Under the pieces are notes generated by a model. It saw only the letters and a list, made by a program, of their open reading frames with translations. It had not been told where the DNA came from and ran no database searches. Source: Palsa-739 sp035532535 (GTDB taxonomy: Bacteria > Actinomycetota > Thermoleophilia > Gaiellales > Gaiellaceae). From it: DNA of 50,439 nucleotides. Positions 39,753 to 48,192 of this stretch are shown piece after piece; position 1 is the first letter of the stretch, and every line of letters starts with the position of its first letter. The translations under genes were made by a program, and so were the position numbers. The stretch is taken from positions 1-50,439 of the forward strand of contig DATKQT010000002.1 in NCBI GenBank assembly GCA_035532535.1. The letters are read 5' to 3'.

Positions 39753-41074
39753 CCCGTACTCGCATCGTGGTCGTCGCCGTCGCAGCAGTCGCGACCGCGC
39801 TGTTCGTCGCGGGGCTCGCAGGCGCCCGCACGAGCTCTTCTACGAAGGCCCATCAGAACCAGGCAGTCTCGGGAACGATCACGTTCGACGGAATCTGGAC
39901 CTCGTCCTCGGGCCAGGTGCAGTTCCAGGACGTGATCAACGCCTTCGAGAAGCTCTACCCGAAAGTCCACGTCCAGTACAAGCCGGTCGGCAACAACCTT
40001 CCCACCGTGCTCACGACGGCGGTCGCCGGCGGTCATCCGCCCGACATGGCCGACATCGCGCAGCCGGGCACGATCGCGCAGTTCGCGAAGGAGGGCAAGC
40101 TCAAGCCGATCACCTACGCGAAGTCGACCATGGCGAAGTACTTCGCGCCTGCGTGGACATCGCTCGGGACCTTCAGCGGCAAGCTGTACGCGCTGCCCTT
40201 CAAGGCGGCCAACAAGTCGGTCGTCTGGTACAACGTCCCCGCTTTCAAGGCGGCGGGCGTGACGCCTCCGAAGACGTTCGCCCAGCTCCTGAAGGACGCT
40301 CAGACCATCAAGGCGTCGGGCACGCCGGCCTATTCGATCGGCGGCTCTGACGGCTGGACGCTCACCGACATGTTCGAGAACATCTACTTGCGCACGTTCG
40401 GCGCAGCGAAGTACGACCAGCTGAGTCAGCACAAGATCAAATGGACCGACCCGTCGGTGGCCACCGCCCTCAAGACGATGGCGAAGATCGTCGGCGACAC
40501 GTCGAACATCTACGGCGGGACGTCCGGAGCCCTGCAGTATGGGTTCAACGACTCGGTCACGAATGCGTTCTCGTCTCCTGCGAAGGCGGCGATGGTGTTC
40601 GAGGCCGACTTCGTCGGCGGCGTGATCACGTCCTCGACGAAGGCGAAGGCGAAGACGGGCTTCAACACGTTCACGTGGCCGTCGATCACGCCCGGCCCCG
40701 ACGCGAGCGCAGTCGAGATCGCGGGCGACCTGTTCGTCACGTTCCGCGACACCCCCGCGATCGAGGCGTTCGTGAAGTACCTCGCGTCGCCGCAGGCGGC
40801 GGAGATCTGGGCGAAGCAGGGCGGCTTCGGGACCGGCAACCACAACGTTCCGGCGAGCATCTATCCCGATCCGATCACCCGCGCCACCGAGGCTCCGATC
40901 CTCTCGGCCAAGTCGGTGGTGTTCGACATGTCCGACAACCAGCCGCCGGCGTTCGGCGCCACGACGGGCCAGGGCGAGTGGGGACTCTTCCAGACGTTCC
41001 TGAAGAACCCCAAGAACATCAGCGGGATCCAGAAGCAACTCGAGGCCGCAGCAGCGGCGGCATACAAGAAGTAA
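39749..41074 (+). CDS. Sugar ABC transporter substrate-binding protein (family 1)
   Basis: 441 residues. N-terminal signal (RIVVVAVAAVATALFVAGLAGA), then a MalE/UgpB-like fold: VINAFEKLYPKVHVQYKPVG, GHPPDMADIAQPGTI, LYALPFKAANKSVVWYN and a C-terminal KYLASPQAAEIWAKQGGF. ATG overlaps the ATPase stop (ATGA). No lipobox. The ligand is likely an oligosaccharide or glycoside; exact specificity cannot be read. Confidence 0.93.
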   Translation: MTRTRIVVVAVAAVATALFVAGLAGARTSSSTKAHQNQAVSGTITFDGIWTSSSGQVQFQDVINAFEKLYPKVHVQYKPVGNNLPTVLTTAVAGGHPPDMADIAQPGTIAQFAKEGKLKPITYAKSTMAKYFAPAWTSLGTFSGKLYALPFKAANKSVVWYNVPAFKAAGVTPPKTFAQLLKDAQTIKASGTPAYSIGGSDGWTLTDMFENIYLRTFGAAKYDQLSQHKIKWTDPSVATALKTMAKIVGDTSNIYGGTSGALQYGFNDSVTNAFSSPAKAAMVFEADFVGGVITSSTKAKAKTGFNTFTWPSITPGPDASAVEIAGDLFVTFRDTPAIEAFVKYLASPQAAEIWAKQGGFGTGNHNVPASIYPDPITRATEAPILSAKSVVFDMSDNQPPAFGATTGQGEWGLFQTFLKNPKNISGIQKQLEAAAAAAYKK

Positions 41075-41078
41075 CGAC

Positions 41079-42428
41079 GTGAGCGCTGGGGGAATCACAG
41101 CGGAGCCGCCCGTCGTGGCGGCTCCGCCCCCCACCGGCGAGCCGGGCAGGCTCGGCCGCTACCTCGTGGGCGCGTTCTTCCTCGCGCCCGCGCTCTTCAT
41201 GCTGGGCGTGTGGATGGTCTATCCGGCCGTCTACACGATCATCAGAAGCTTCTTCGGCCCGACGGGCTTCATCGGCCACTGGGTCGGCATCGCCAACTAC
41301 AAGACGCTGTTCACGACGTCGACGCTGACGACGGCGATCAAGAACAACGCCATCTGGGTCGCGGTCGTGCCGGCGATGGTCACCGCGGTCGGCCTCGTCT
41401 TTGCCGTCCTCACGGAGCGGATTCGCTGGGCCGTCGCGTTCAAGACCGCCGTTTTCCTGCCGATGGCGATCTCCGCGTTCGCCACCGGCGTGACGTGGCG
41501 GATCATGTACCAGCAGGATCCGGGCCTCGGCGCGATCAACGCGCTCGGGAAGACGGTCTCCGGAGTCTTCAGCCCCGCGGGCGTGCTCTCGTCAGCGCTG
41601 CCTTCGACGCCGGCGTTGCAATCCACGAGCGGCGGGGCGCTGGTCCTCAAGACTCCCGCGCATCCGGGCGGCGTGGCCTTGCTCGGGCTGACCGGCATCG
41701 CTCCCGATCAGGTGCCGAAGAGCAGCGTGCAGGCGGTGACTCCCGCGCCGAAGCCCGGCGACATCGTCGGCACGGTGTGGCGCGACTTCAAGCCCGGCGG
41801 CGGCAAGGCCGGCGTCGTCGAGAAGGGTGAGCTCGGCCTCCCGGGCGTGACCATCGAGCTGCGCAACGCCGCCGGCAAGACGGTGCAATCGACGAAGTCC
41901 GCGACCGACGGCGCGTTCGACTTCTCGAAGGTCCCGGCCGGCACATACAACGCCGCGATCGGCGCCCAGACATTCGCGAAGCCGTTCGGCGGCTTCGCCT
42001 GGCTCGGCCCGAGCCTCATCGTGCCGTCGCTTCTCATCGCGTACATCTGGATCTGGGCGGGCTTCGCGATGGTCGTCATCGGTGCCGGCCTGGCCGCGAT
42101 GCCCCGCGACGTGCTCGAGGCTGCGCGGACGGACGGCGCCACGGAATGGCAGACGTTCCGCCGCGTCACCGTGCCACTGTTGATGCCTGTCCTGAGCGTC
42201 GTCTTCGTCACGATGATCATCAACGTCCTCAAGGTGTTCGACATCGTGTACGCGCTCGCGCCCGAGTCGGAGTACGCGAAGGCAAACGTCATCGCTCTCG
42301 CGATGTACTTCACAGCCTTCCAGGGAGCAGGAAACTTCGGCGTCGGCTCGGCGATCGCCGTGTTCCTGTTCCTGCTCGTCATCCCGGTGCTCGCGCTCAA
42401 CATCCGACGCTTCAAGAGGGAGGGATAG
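41079..42428 (+). CDS. Sugar ABC transporter permease (MalF-like) with inserted Cna-B/SdrD-B-like domain
   Basis: 449 residues; MalF-type permeases without a P2 domain are about 300. TM1 at 29-50, TMs near 91-111 and 120-140, then an insert of about 145 residues (160-305) before PSLIVPSLLIAYIWIWAGFA. Inside the insert, residues 227-296 run GDIVGTVWRDFKPGG, GLPGVTIELRNAAG, TDGAFDFSKVPAGTYNAAI, the pattern of a prealbumin-like SdrD-B/Cna-B repeat from cell-surface adhesins. The EAA loop (DVLEAARTDGATEWQTFRRV) follows. The domain should face outward between TMs. GTG start; TAG overlaps the next GTG by one base. Confidence 0.9.
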   Translation: MSAGGITAEPPVVAAPPPTGEPGRLGRYLVGAFFLAPALFMLGVWMVYPAVYTIIRSFFGPTGFIGHWVGIANYKTLFTTSTLTTAIKNNAIWVAVVPAMVTAVGLVFAVLTERIRWAVAFKTAVFLPMAISAFATGVTWRIMYQQDPGLGAINALGKTVSGVFSPAGVLSSALPSTPALQSTSGGALVLKTPAHPGGVALLGLTGIAPDQVPKSSVQAVTPAPKPGDIVGTVWRDFKPGGGKAGVVEKGELGLPGVTIELRNAAGKTVQSTKSATDGAFDFSKVPAGTYNAAIGAQTFAKPFGGFAWLGPSLIVPSLLIAYIWIWAGFAMVVIGAGLAAMPRDVLEAARTDGATEWQTFRRVTVPLLMPVLSVVFVTMIINVLKVFDIVYALAPESEYAKANVIALAMYFTAFQGAGNFGVGSAIAVFLFLLVIPVLALNIRRFKREG

Positions 42429-43315
42429 TGGCGGCCGCCGCACCTGCGATCGAGGTCCCCGCCCCCGGCGATGCCGTCTCCGCGAGGATCCTGCGCGCAC
42501 TCACGCGGACGCCGCTGAACATCGTGCTCGTCCTCCTCGGCGCGGCGTGGCTCGTGCCGACGATCGGGCTCTTCATCACCTCGATCCTGCCCGCGTCCGC
42601 AGATGCATCCGCGGGCTGGTGGCAGATCTTCTCGCATCCGAGCCTCGCCACGTGGTCGAACTACGACGCCCTGTTTCACAACTCCGGTCTCATCACCGCC
42701 CTGAAGACGACGGCGTACATCGCGGTCGGCAACACGGCGCTCGTCGTGATCCTCGGAGCCCTCGCGGGTTACGCGTTCGCGTGGCTCGACTTCCCGGGAA
42801 GGGACTGGCTCTTCATCGGTGTGATCGGCCTGCTCGTCGTGCCGTTGCAGATGGCGCTCATCCCGATGTTCAAGCTCTACGACACGTTCGGGCTCTTCGA
42901 CACGTGGTACGGGATCGCGCTCTTCCACACTGCGTTCGGCCTCCCGTTCGCGGTCTTCCTGCTGCGCAACTTCTTCGTCGGCTTGCCGAAGGACATCCTC
43001 GAGTCGGCGCGCATCGACGGGGCGAACGAGATCGTCATCTTCCTGCGGCTGATCCTGCCGCTCGGACTGCCGGCGATCGCGTCGCTCGCCATCTTCCAGT
43101 TCCTCTGGACGTGGAACGACCTGCTCGTCGCCCTGACCTTCGGGCAGAACACGACGCCGATCACCGTGTGGATCGCGGGTCAGCTGCGCGAGTTCGGGAC
43201 GAGCATCGACATCATCGCGCCCGCGTCGTTCATCTCCCTCGTCGTTCCGCTCTGCGTGTTCCTCGCGTTCCAGCGCTACTTCGTCCAGGGACTGCTCGCC
43301 GGCTCGGTGAAGTAG
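42428..43315 (+). CDS. Sugar ABC transporter permease (MalG-like)
   Basis: 295 residues, six TMs. MalG markers: LKTTAYIAVGNTALVVILGA, MALIPMFKLYDTFGLFDTWYG, and the EAA loop LPKDILESARIDGANEIVIF. GTG start sharing one base with the malF-like stop (TAGTG), and its own TAG shares a base with the next gene's GTG. Forms the channel with the MalF-like protein. Confidence 0.95.
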   Translation: MAAAAPAIEVPAPGDAVSARILRALTRTPLNIVLVLLGAAWLVPTIGLFITSILPASADASAGWWQIFSHPSLATWSNYDALFHNSGLITALKTTAYIAVGNTALVVILGALAGYAFAWLDFPGRDWLFIGVIGLLVVPLQMALIPMFKLYDTFGLFDTWYGIALFHTAFGLPFAVFLLRNFFVGLPKDILESARIDGANEIVIFLRLILPLGLPAIASLAIFQFLWTWNDLLVALTFGQNTTPITVWIAGQLREFGTSIDIIAPASFISLVVPLCVFLAFQRYFVQGLLAGSVK

Positions 43316-44409
43316 TGCGCGTCGCCGTCGTGGGATCCGGCCTGGCCGGGTTCACGGCGTACCAGACCTTGCGCCGCGAGCTCGAGCCGGGCGAGATCGC
43401 CGTCTTCGGCACCGACGACGACCCGGCTGCGACGTTCCGGCAGCGCGCGGCCGCGATCCGGCAGCGCGAGATGCGCTCGGAGAGCGACGGACACTGTGGG
43501 CCGACGTCGTTTCCCGGCCTCGCGTTCCGCGCGACGGTGGGCCGGCGCTCGCCGGCGCCGCTCGTCGGCTCGCTGTGCGACCGCTTCCACCCGACGGTGC
43601 GGGAGTTCCTCGCGCATGTCGAGCGGCTGCGCGAGCGCAGCGGCTGGGACGCGAGCCTGCACGGCGAACGGATCGAGCGCGTGCGCGCCGTCGACGGCGG
43701 CTTCGAGCTCGACCGCCACGGCGTCTTCCAGCACGTGCTCGTCGCACCGGGCCACCCGGGCCTGAACGTGCCGGACGAGCTACGCGCGGATCCGCGGACG
43801 GTGCACGCATACGAGCCGCACGAGTATGCGCCGACAGTCACCGTCGTCGGCGCCGGGCTCGCCGCCGCGACCGAATGGCTGAACGCGCTCGCGGCCGGCG
43901 CGGAGGTCGTCTCGGTCCGCCGACGCGAGCCGGTCCGGCGTCCGTTGAACGTCCCGCGCGAGTACTTCTCCCGTCGAGGGCTGGCCGGCTTCCACCGCCT
44001 GTCCGCGGGCGAGCGCGCTGAACGGCTCAAGGTGTTGCTGGCGCCGAGCTATCCGCCCGGACGAGGATGGGACGAGCCCCTCGCGCGCGCGATGATGGAA
44101 GGCCGCTTTCGGGTCGAAGAGGCCGTCAACGGCGCGCGCCAGGTGATCTGCGCGACCGGCTTCCTGCACGGCTTCCAGCACGACGCTCTGCTCGCGCGCC
44201 TGGTCGACGAGCACGAGCTCGAGACCGCCGACGGCTGGATCGTGTTGAACACCGACGGGAGCGTGCCCGCGCTCACCGACGGGACGAGGACGCTCGCCCT
44301 CTGCGGCGTCCCCGCGCAGTGGGCGTTCCCGGCGGCGGACACGGTCTCCGGCGCGAAGTACGCCGCGCACGGCTTCCTCGCAAGGATCAGGTCGTGTCGT
44401 ACACGCTGA
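43315..44409 (+). CDS. FAD-dependent oxidoreductase (flavin monooxygenase-like)
   Basis: 364 residues. Two dinucleotide loops: VAVVGSGLAGFTAYQTL at the N-terminus for FAD and VTVVGAGLAAATEWLNAL at about 178-196 for NAD(P)H, plus an ICATGFLHGF segment near the C-terminus typical of flavoprotein monooxygenases. Short for that family (450+), so the exact reaction is unknown. GTG start overlapping the permease stop (TAGTG). Coupling to a sugar importer is unusual and suggests it oxidises the imported compound. Confidence 0.82.
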   Translation: MRVAVVGSGLAGFTAYQTLRRELEPGEIAVFGTDDDPAATFRQRAAAIRQREMRSESDGHCGPTSFPGLAFRATVGRRSPAPLVGSLCDRFHPTVREFLAHVERLRERSGWDASLHGERIERVRAVDGGFELDRHGVFQHVLVAPGHPGLNVPDELRADPRTVHAYEPHEYAPTVTVVGAGLAAATEWLNALAAGAEVVSVRRREPVRRPLNVPREYFSRRGLAGFHRLSAGERAERLKVLLAPSYPPGRGWDEPLARAMMEGRFRVEEAVNGARQVICATGFLHGFQHDALLARLVDEHELETADGWIVLNTDGSVPALTDGTRTLALCGVPAQWAFPAADTVSGAKYAAHGFLARIRSCRTR

Positions 44410-45578
44410 GAGGCCGCCTCGAGTCGCGCCTCGCCGCGCTTCTCCCCGTCGTTGCGGCGGCGTGCGTGCTCGCGGCCGTCGAGCACCGCTGGTGGCCGGT
44501 GGAGGCGGCCGGCCTCATGCTCGGCGCCGGAATCGCGCTCGACGTGCTGGCCTACGATCGGCTGCTCCGCTACCAGCCGGGCTGGGCAGCAGCGCCGCTC
44601 GGCCTGCTCGAGCTCGGCGTCGTCCTCGGCCTCATGCGCCTCGCCGGCGTCATGGCCCCCGTGTGGCAAGCGGTCGCGCTCTTCGCCGGCGGCTGGCTGA
44701 CGGCGCAGGCCCTCGGCCATGCCGGCTTCCCGCTCCTACGCCTCACGTACGCGGAGGACGGCGGCGAGCTCGGCCGCCTCGGCGCCGCGACAGCCGTCGC
44801 GATCGGCGTCGTGCTCGCCGGCGCAGGTGCGACCGCATACGCGCTGCGTCCGCCGGTCGTCCACCTCGCGGCCGGCATCCATCAGGGGCCGCTTGTCATC
44901 ACGCGCCGCGAGGTGCTCGTCGGCGAACCGGGCGCGGTCGTCCGCGGCGGCATCGTCATCCGCGCGAGCGGCGTGACCGTGAGAAACGTTGCGGTCGTGG
45001 GCGGTGAGAACGGCATCACGGTGAACGGCGTGCGTGGGACCGTGCTGGACGGCGTTTCCGTCTCGGGGCCGAAGCTCGACGGCATCCACGTGCGCCTCGC
45101 GGGCATCGTTATCAAGAACTGCACGATCGACATGCTCGGCAACGCGCTCGGCCAGGGAATCGACATCTCCTACAACATGGACAAGGGGTTGAGCATGGTC
45201 GAGGGCTGCACGATCGTCGGCGGCATGGAGGGGATTACCACCCATGGGTCGATGAGCGACATCATGGACAACTCCGTCAGCCGGACCACCATGCGGGGCA
45301 TCTCCGTGACGGAGATGTCGATGGGGACGGTCATGGACAACGAGGTGCGCGATGCGCGCGGCATCGGCATCTGGTGCAACGATCGCTCGATGTGCATGAT
45401 CGAGCGAAACACCGTCCTCGACACGCGCCCGGATGCGATGGGGCATGCCTACGGTGTTCTGGCGAGCTTCCAGTCCGAGGCGAACCTGTGGGAGAACGAG
45501 CTCGGCGCGAACCCGGTCGCGTCGGCGGCAATCACGCAATCGGAGGTACAGAGCAGCCGCTCCTTCAGCTATCGTTAA
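44394..45578 (+). CDS. Membrane-anchored parallel beta-helix protein, Met-rich (NosD-like)
   Basis: 394 residues. Five TMs in the first ~150 residues, then a right-handed beta-helix (residues ~155-394) with repeated short strands of the form VxNxxVxxxxxGIxxxGxxGxxx. About 13 Met plus Cys and His are concentrated between roughly residues 247 and 355 (for example SMSDIMDNSV, MSMGTVMDNEV, CNDRSMCMIERN). NosD, a copper-handling protein, has this fold, so a Cu(I) role is conceivable. GTG at 44394-44396, AAGGA 8 nt upstream, overlapping the oxidoreductase by 16 nt. Its stop lies inside the MarR operator. Confidence 0.8.
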   Translation: MSYTLRGRLESRLAALLPVVAAACVLAAVEHRWWPVEAAGLMLGAGIALDVLAYDRLLRYQPGWAAAPLGLLELGVVLGLMRLAGVMAPVWQAVALFAGGWLTAQALGHAGFPLLRLTYAEDGGELGRLGAATAVAIGVVLAGAGATAYALRPPVVHLAAGIHQGPLVITRREVLVGEPGAVVRGGIVIRASGVTVRNVAVVGGENGITVNGVRGTVLDGVSVSGPKLDGIHVRLAGIVIKNCTIDMLGNALGQGIDISYNMDKGLSMVEGCTIVGGMEGITTHGSMSDIMDNSVSRTTMRGISVTEMSMGTVMDNEVRDARGIGIWCNDRSMCMIERNTVLDTRPDAMGHAYGVLASFQSEANLWENELGANPVASAAITQSEVQSSRSFSYR

Positions 45579-45591
45579 CCCGGTTAACGAT
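45571..45591 (+). promoter_or_regulatory. Palindromic operator abutting the marR-like gene
   Basis: ATCGTTAACC and GGTTAACGAT, 10-bp perfect arms around a single C, ending one base before the regulator ATG and overlapping the stop codon of the beta-helix gene. Size and symmetry suit a MarR dimer, most likely autoregulation of marR-MFS. Confidence 0.7.
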
Positions 45592-46038
45592 ATGCCCAAG
45601 ACCACCGTCGACACCCTTGCTCTCGCCGATGCCCTGAGGCCGGCGCTCCTTCAGGTCGGCCGCGAGCTTCGCCGCGAGGCGCGGGCGCTCGGCGCCTCCC
45701 CCGAGCAGGTGGCACTGCTCGTCAGCATCAAGTACGCGCCCGGCATCGGACTCCGCGAGCTCGCGGCCCGAGAACGAGTCAGCCCGCCCGCGATGACGAA
45801 GCATGTCGATCGCCTGGAGCGCGACGGCCTCGTTGAACGGCGGCCGAGCGAGGAGGATCGCCGGCGCGTCGGCGTCACGCTGACCGACGAAGGGCAGCGG
45901 CTGCTCCGCCGGGTCCGCTCGCGCCGTACCGCCTGGCTCGCGCAGCGCCTGGCCGAGCTCGACGAGAGCGAGCAAGCTGCGCTCGAGTCCGCGGTCGGGC
46001 CGCTCACACACCTGCTGCGCGAGGACGAGCGCCGGTGA
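45592..46038 (+). CDS. MarR family transcriptional regulator
   Basis: 148 residues. Winged-helix core: IGLRELAARERVSPPAMTKHVDRLERDGLVERRPSEEDRRRVGVTLTDEG-type sequence, with the wing motif EEDRRRVGV. ATG immediately follows a palindromic operator, with no room for a Shine-Dalgarno, so leaderless or re-initiated translation. Its TGA overlaps the MFS gene (GTGA). Most likely represses its own gene and the exporter, releasing in response to a small phenolic or drug-like ligand as in the family. Confidence 0.93.
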   Translation: MPKTTVDTLALADALRPALLQVGRELRREARALGASPEQVALLVSIKYAPGIGLRELAARERVSPPAMTKHVDRLERDGLVERRPSEEDRRRVGVTLTDEGQRLLRRVRSRRTAWLAQRLAELDESEQAALESAVGPLTHLLREDERR

Positions 46039-47279
46039 AACGAACCTTCTCGAGCTTCCGCTACCGCAACTACCGACTGTTCTTCACGGGCCAGCTCATC
46101 TCGCAGACGGGCTCGTGGATGCAGAGGATCGCGCTGGGCTGGTTCGTCCTCGAGCTCACGCACAACGACGCGTTTGCGGTCGGCGTCATGGCCTTCGCGC
46201 AGTTCCTCCCGTACACGATCTTCGGCCTCTTCGCGGGCGTCATCACCGACCGCCTCGACGCACGCCGCCTGGTCATCTCGACCCAGCTCGCGCAGACGAT
46301 CGTCGCTGCCGCTCTAACGTGGGTCGCATTCGGCGGCTTCGCCCGGCCCTGGATGCTCTACGTCATCGCGTTCGTCAACGGGACAGTGCTCGTCCTCGAC
46401 GTTCCGTCGCGTCAGCAGCTCACGTACCGGATGGTCGGCCGCGAAACGCTCCCGAACGCAATCGCGCTCAACTCCAGCCTTTTCAACGCGTCGCGCGTCT
46501 TCGGGCCGTCGGTCGCCGGCATCCTGCTCGGCTTCGCCGGCGTCGGCGTGTGCTTCCTCGTCAACGCGATCAGCTTCCTCGCCGTGCTGCTCAGCCTGTT
46601 CGCAATGCGAACCCGGGACTTCTTCCCCTTCGATGCATTCGAACGGCCGCGGATCTTCGCCGGCACGCGCGAAGGCCTCGCCTACGTGCGGGGGCAGCCC
46701 CGCATGCTCGCCGTCCTCGCGCTCACGGTCGTCCTCAGCACGTTCGCCTTCAACTTCAACGTCACGCTGCCGGTGCTCGCGAAGATCACGCTCCACGGGC
46801 ACGGGGCCGTCTACGGCTTCCTGTCGGCCGTGTTCGGCGCCGGGGCGCTCGCCGGCGCGCTGATCGCCGCATCACGGGCGCGCGCGTCGACGCGCGTGAT
46901 GATCATCGGAGCGCTCGTGTTCACGGGCGCGGAGGTCCTGCTCGCGCCGGCCCGGAATGCGTACGCCGCCGGCCTCCTGCTCTTCCTCGTCGGCGCCGGG
47001 TTCACCGCCTGGTCGGCGAACTCGAATGCGTCGGTGCAGCTCGCCGCGCCGGACCGCCTGCGCGGCCGGATCATCGGCATCTACTTCTACGCCTTCAACG
47101 GCACGGGGCCGGTCGCGGGGCTCTTCGCCGGCTGGCTGTGCGCACAGGGCGGCACAGAGCTCGCGTTTGCACTTGCCGGCGTCATCGGCATCGCAGGCAC
47201 GATCGCGGCGGCCGCTGCGCTCCGGCGCCGGCCTCCGATCCAGATTCCTCGACAGGCCGAGCCCGCGCAAGCGGCATAG
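46035..47279 (+). CDS. MFS transporter (MFS_3/EntS-like exporter)
   Basis: 414 residues, about 12 TMs. N-terminal FRYRNYRLFFTGQLISQTGSWMQ and the loop FAGVITDRLDARRLVIST are characteristic of the MFS_3/enterobactin-exporter group. GTG start overlapping the marR stop. Exports small molecules; control by the upstream MarR protein is likely. Confidence 0.93.
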   Translation: MKRTFSSFRYRNYRLFFTGQLISQTGSWMQRIALGWFVLELTHNDAFAVGVMAFAQFLPYTIFGLFAGVITDRLDARRLVISTQLAQTIVAAALTWVAFGGFARPWMLYVIAFVNGTVLVLDVPSRQQLTYRMVGRETLPNAIALNSSLFNASRVFGPSVAGILLGFAGVGVCFLVNAISFLAVLLSLFAMRTRDFFPFDAFERPRIFAGTREGLAYVRGQPRMLAVLALTVVLSTFAFNFNVTLPVLAKITLHGHGAVYGFLSAVFGAGALAGALIAASRARASTRVMIIGALVFTGAEVLLAPARNAYAAGLLLFLVGAGFTAWSANSNASVQLAAPDRLRGRIIGIYFYAFNGTGPVAGLFAGWLCAQGGTELAFALAGVIGIAGTIAAAAALRRRPPIQIPRQAEPAQAA

Positions 47280-47315
47280 TCTTCGGCCCTCTTGACGCGC
47301 AAGTTTTTTGCCTTC

Positions 47316-48170
47316 ATGGCATCAGATGAGCGAGGCGGGGCGGTGTGCCGCAGCCCGTCCCGCCTCGACCTCGACGGCCTGCGCATGCATTACGTGGACG
47401 AGGGCGCCGGCCCACCCGTCCTCCTTCTGCACGGAGAGCCGACCTCGTCTTTCCTCTGGCGCACCCTCATTCCGCCGCTCGTCGGCGCGGGCTACCGCGC
47501 CGTCGCGCCCGACCTGATCGGCTTCGGACGCTCCGACAAGCCGGCCGACATCGGCTGGTACTCGTACGACCGCCACGTCGCCTCGATCGAGCAGCTCGTC
47601 GACGGGCTCGGCCTGCGCAGCATGACGCTCGTCGTGCACGACTGGGGTGGGCCAATCGGCCTTCGCTTCACCGTCGAGCACGAGGACCTCGTCGACCGCC
47701 TCGTCATCCTCGATACCGGCATCGGCGGCGGGCGGCCGCCGAGCGAGGCTTGGCTGCGCTTTCGCGACGTCGTCCGCCGGACCGGCAACGCGATCGACCC
47801 GGCTCGCCTCGTCGAGGCCGGCACCGTCGGAGGGCTCACCGACGACGTCCGTTCCGCCTACGCGGAGCCGTTTCCGACCCCGGAATCGAAGGCGGGCGTG
47901 CTCGCGTTCCCGGAGCTCGTCCCGGCCGAGCCCGATCACCCGAACACGGCGCCGATGAACCGCGTGCGCGATGCCCTTCGCTCGTGGACCAAGCCGACGC
48001 TCGTCGTCTGGGGCGCGTCCGACACGGCGCTGCCACCGGCGCTCGCAGATGGGTTCGCGGAGCTCATTCCCGGCGCAGGCGAACCGGTCGTGCTCGAGGG
48101 AGCAGGGCACTTCCTCCAGGAGGACCGCCCGGACGAGTTGGCAGCGGCGATTCTCCGCTTTCTGGCCTGA
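47316..48170 (+). CDS. Alpha/beta hydrolase, haloalkane-dehalogenase-like
   Basis: 284 residues. Oxyanion motif LLHGEPTSSFLWR, nucleophile elbow VVHDWGGPIG with Asp109 (not Ser) and adjacent Trp110, acid Asp236 in WGASDTALP, and base His265 in EGAGHFLQ. An Asp nucleophile followed by Trp is the haloalkane dehalogenase/epoxide hydrolase arrangement; the HGEPTSSFLWR block favours dehalogenases. No Shine-Dalgarno is convincing; starts at 47292 (TTG) or 47343 (GTG, GAGGCGG upstream) are alternatives. Follows the MFS gene by 36 nt, possibly co-transcribed. Confidence 0.85.
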   Translation: MASDERGGAVCRSPSRLDLDGLRMHYVDEGAGPPVLLLHGEPTSSFLWRTLIPPLVGAGYRAVAPDLIGFGRSDKPADIGWYSYDRHVASIEQLVDGLGLRSMTLVVHDWGGPIGLRFTVEHEDLVDRLVILDTGIGGGRPPSEAWLRFRDVVRRTGNAIDPARLVEAGTVGGLTDDVRSAYAEPFPTPESKAGVLAFPELVPAEPDHPNTAPMNRVRDALRSWTKPTLVVWGASDTALPPALADGFAELIPGAGEPVVLEGAGHFLQEDRPDELAAAILRFLA

Positions 48171-48192
48171 TGTCTAGAGTTGACGGCAGGCG

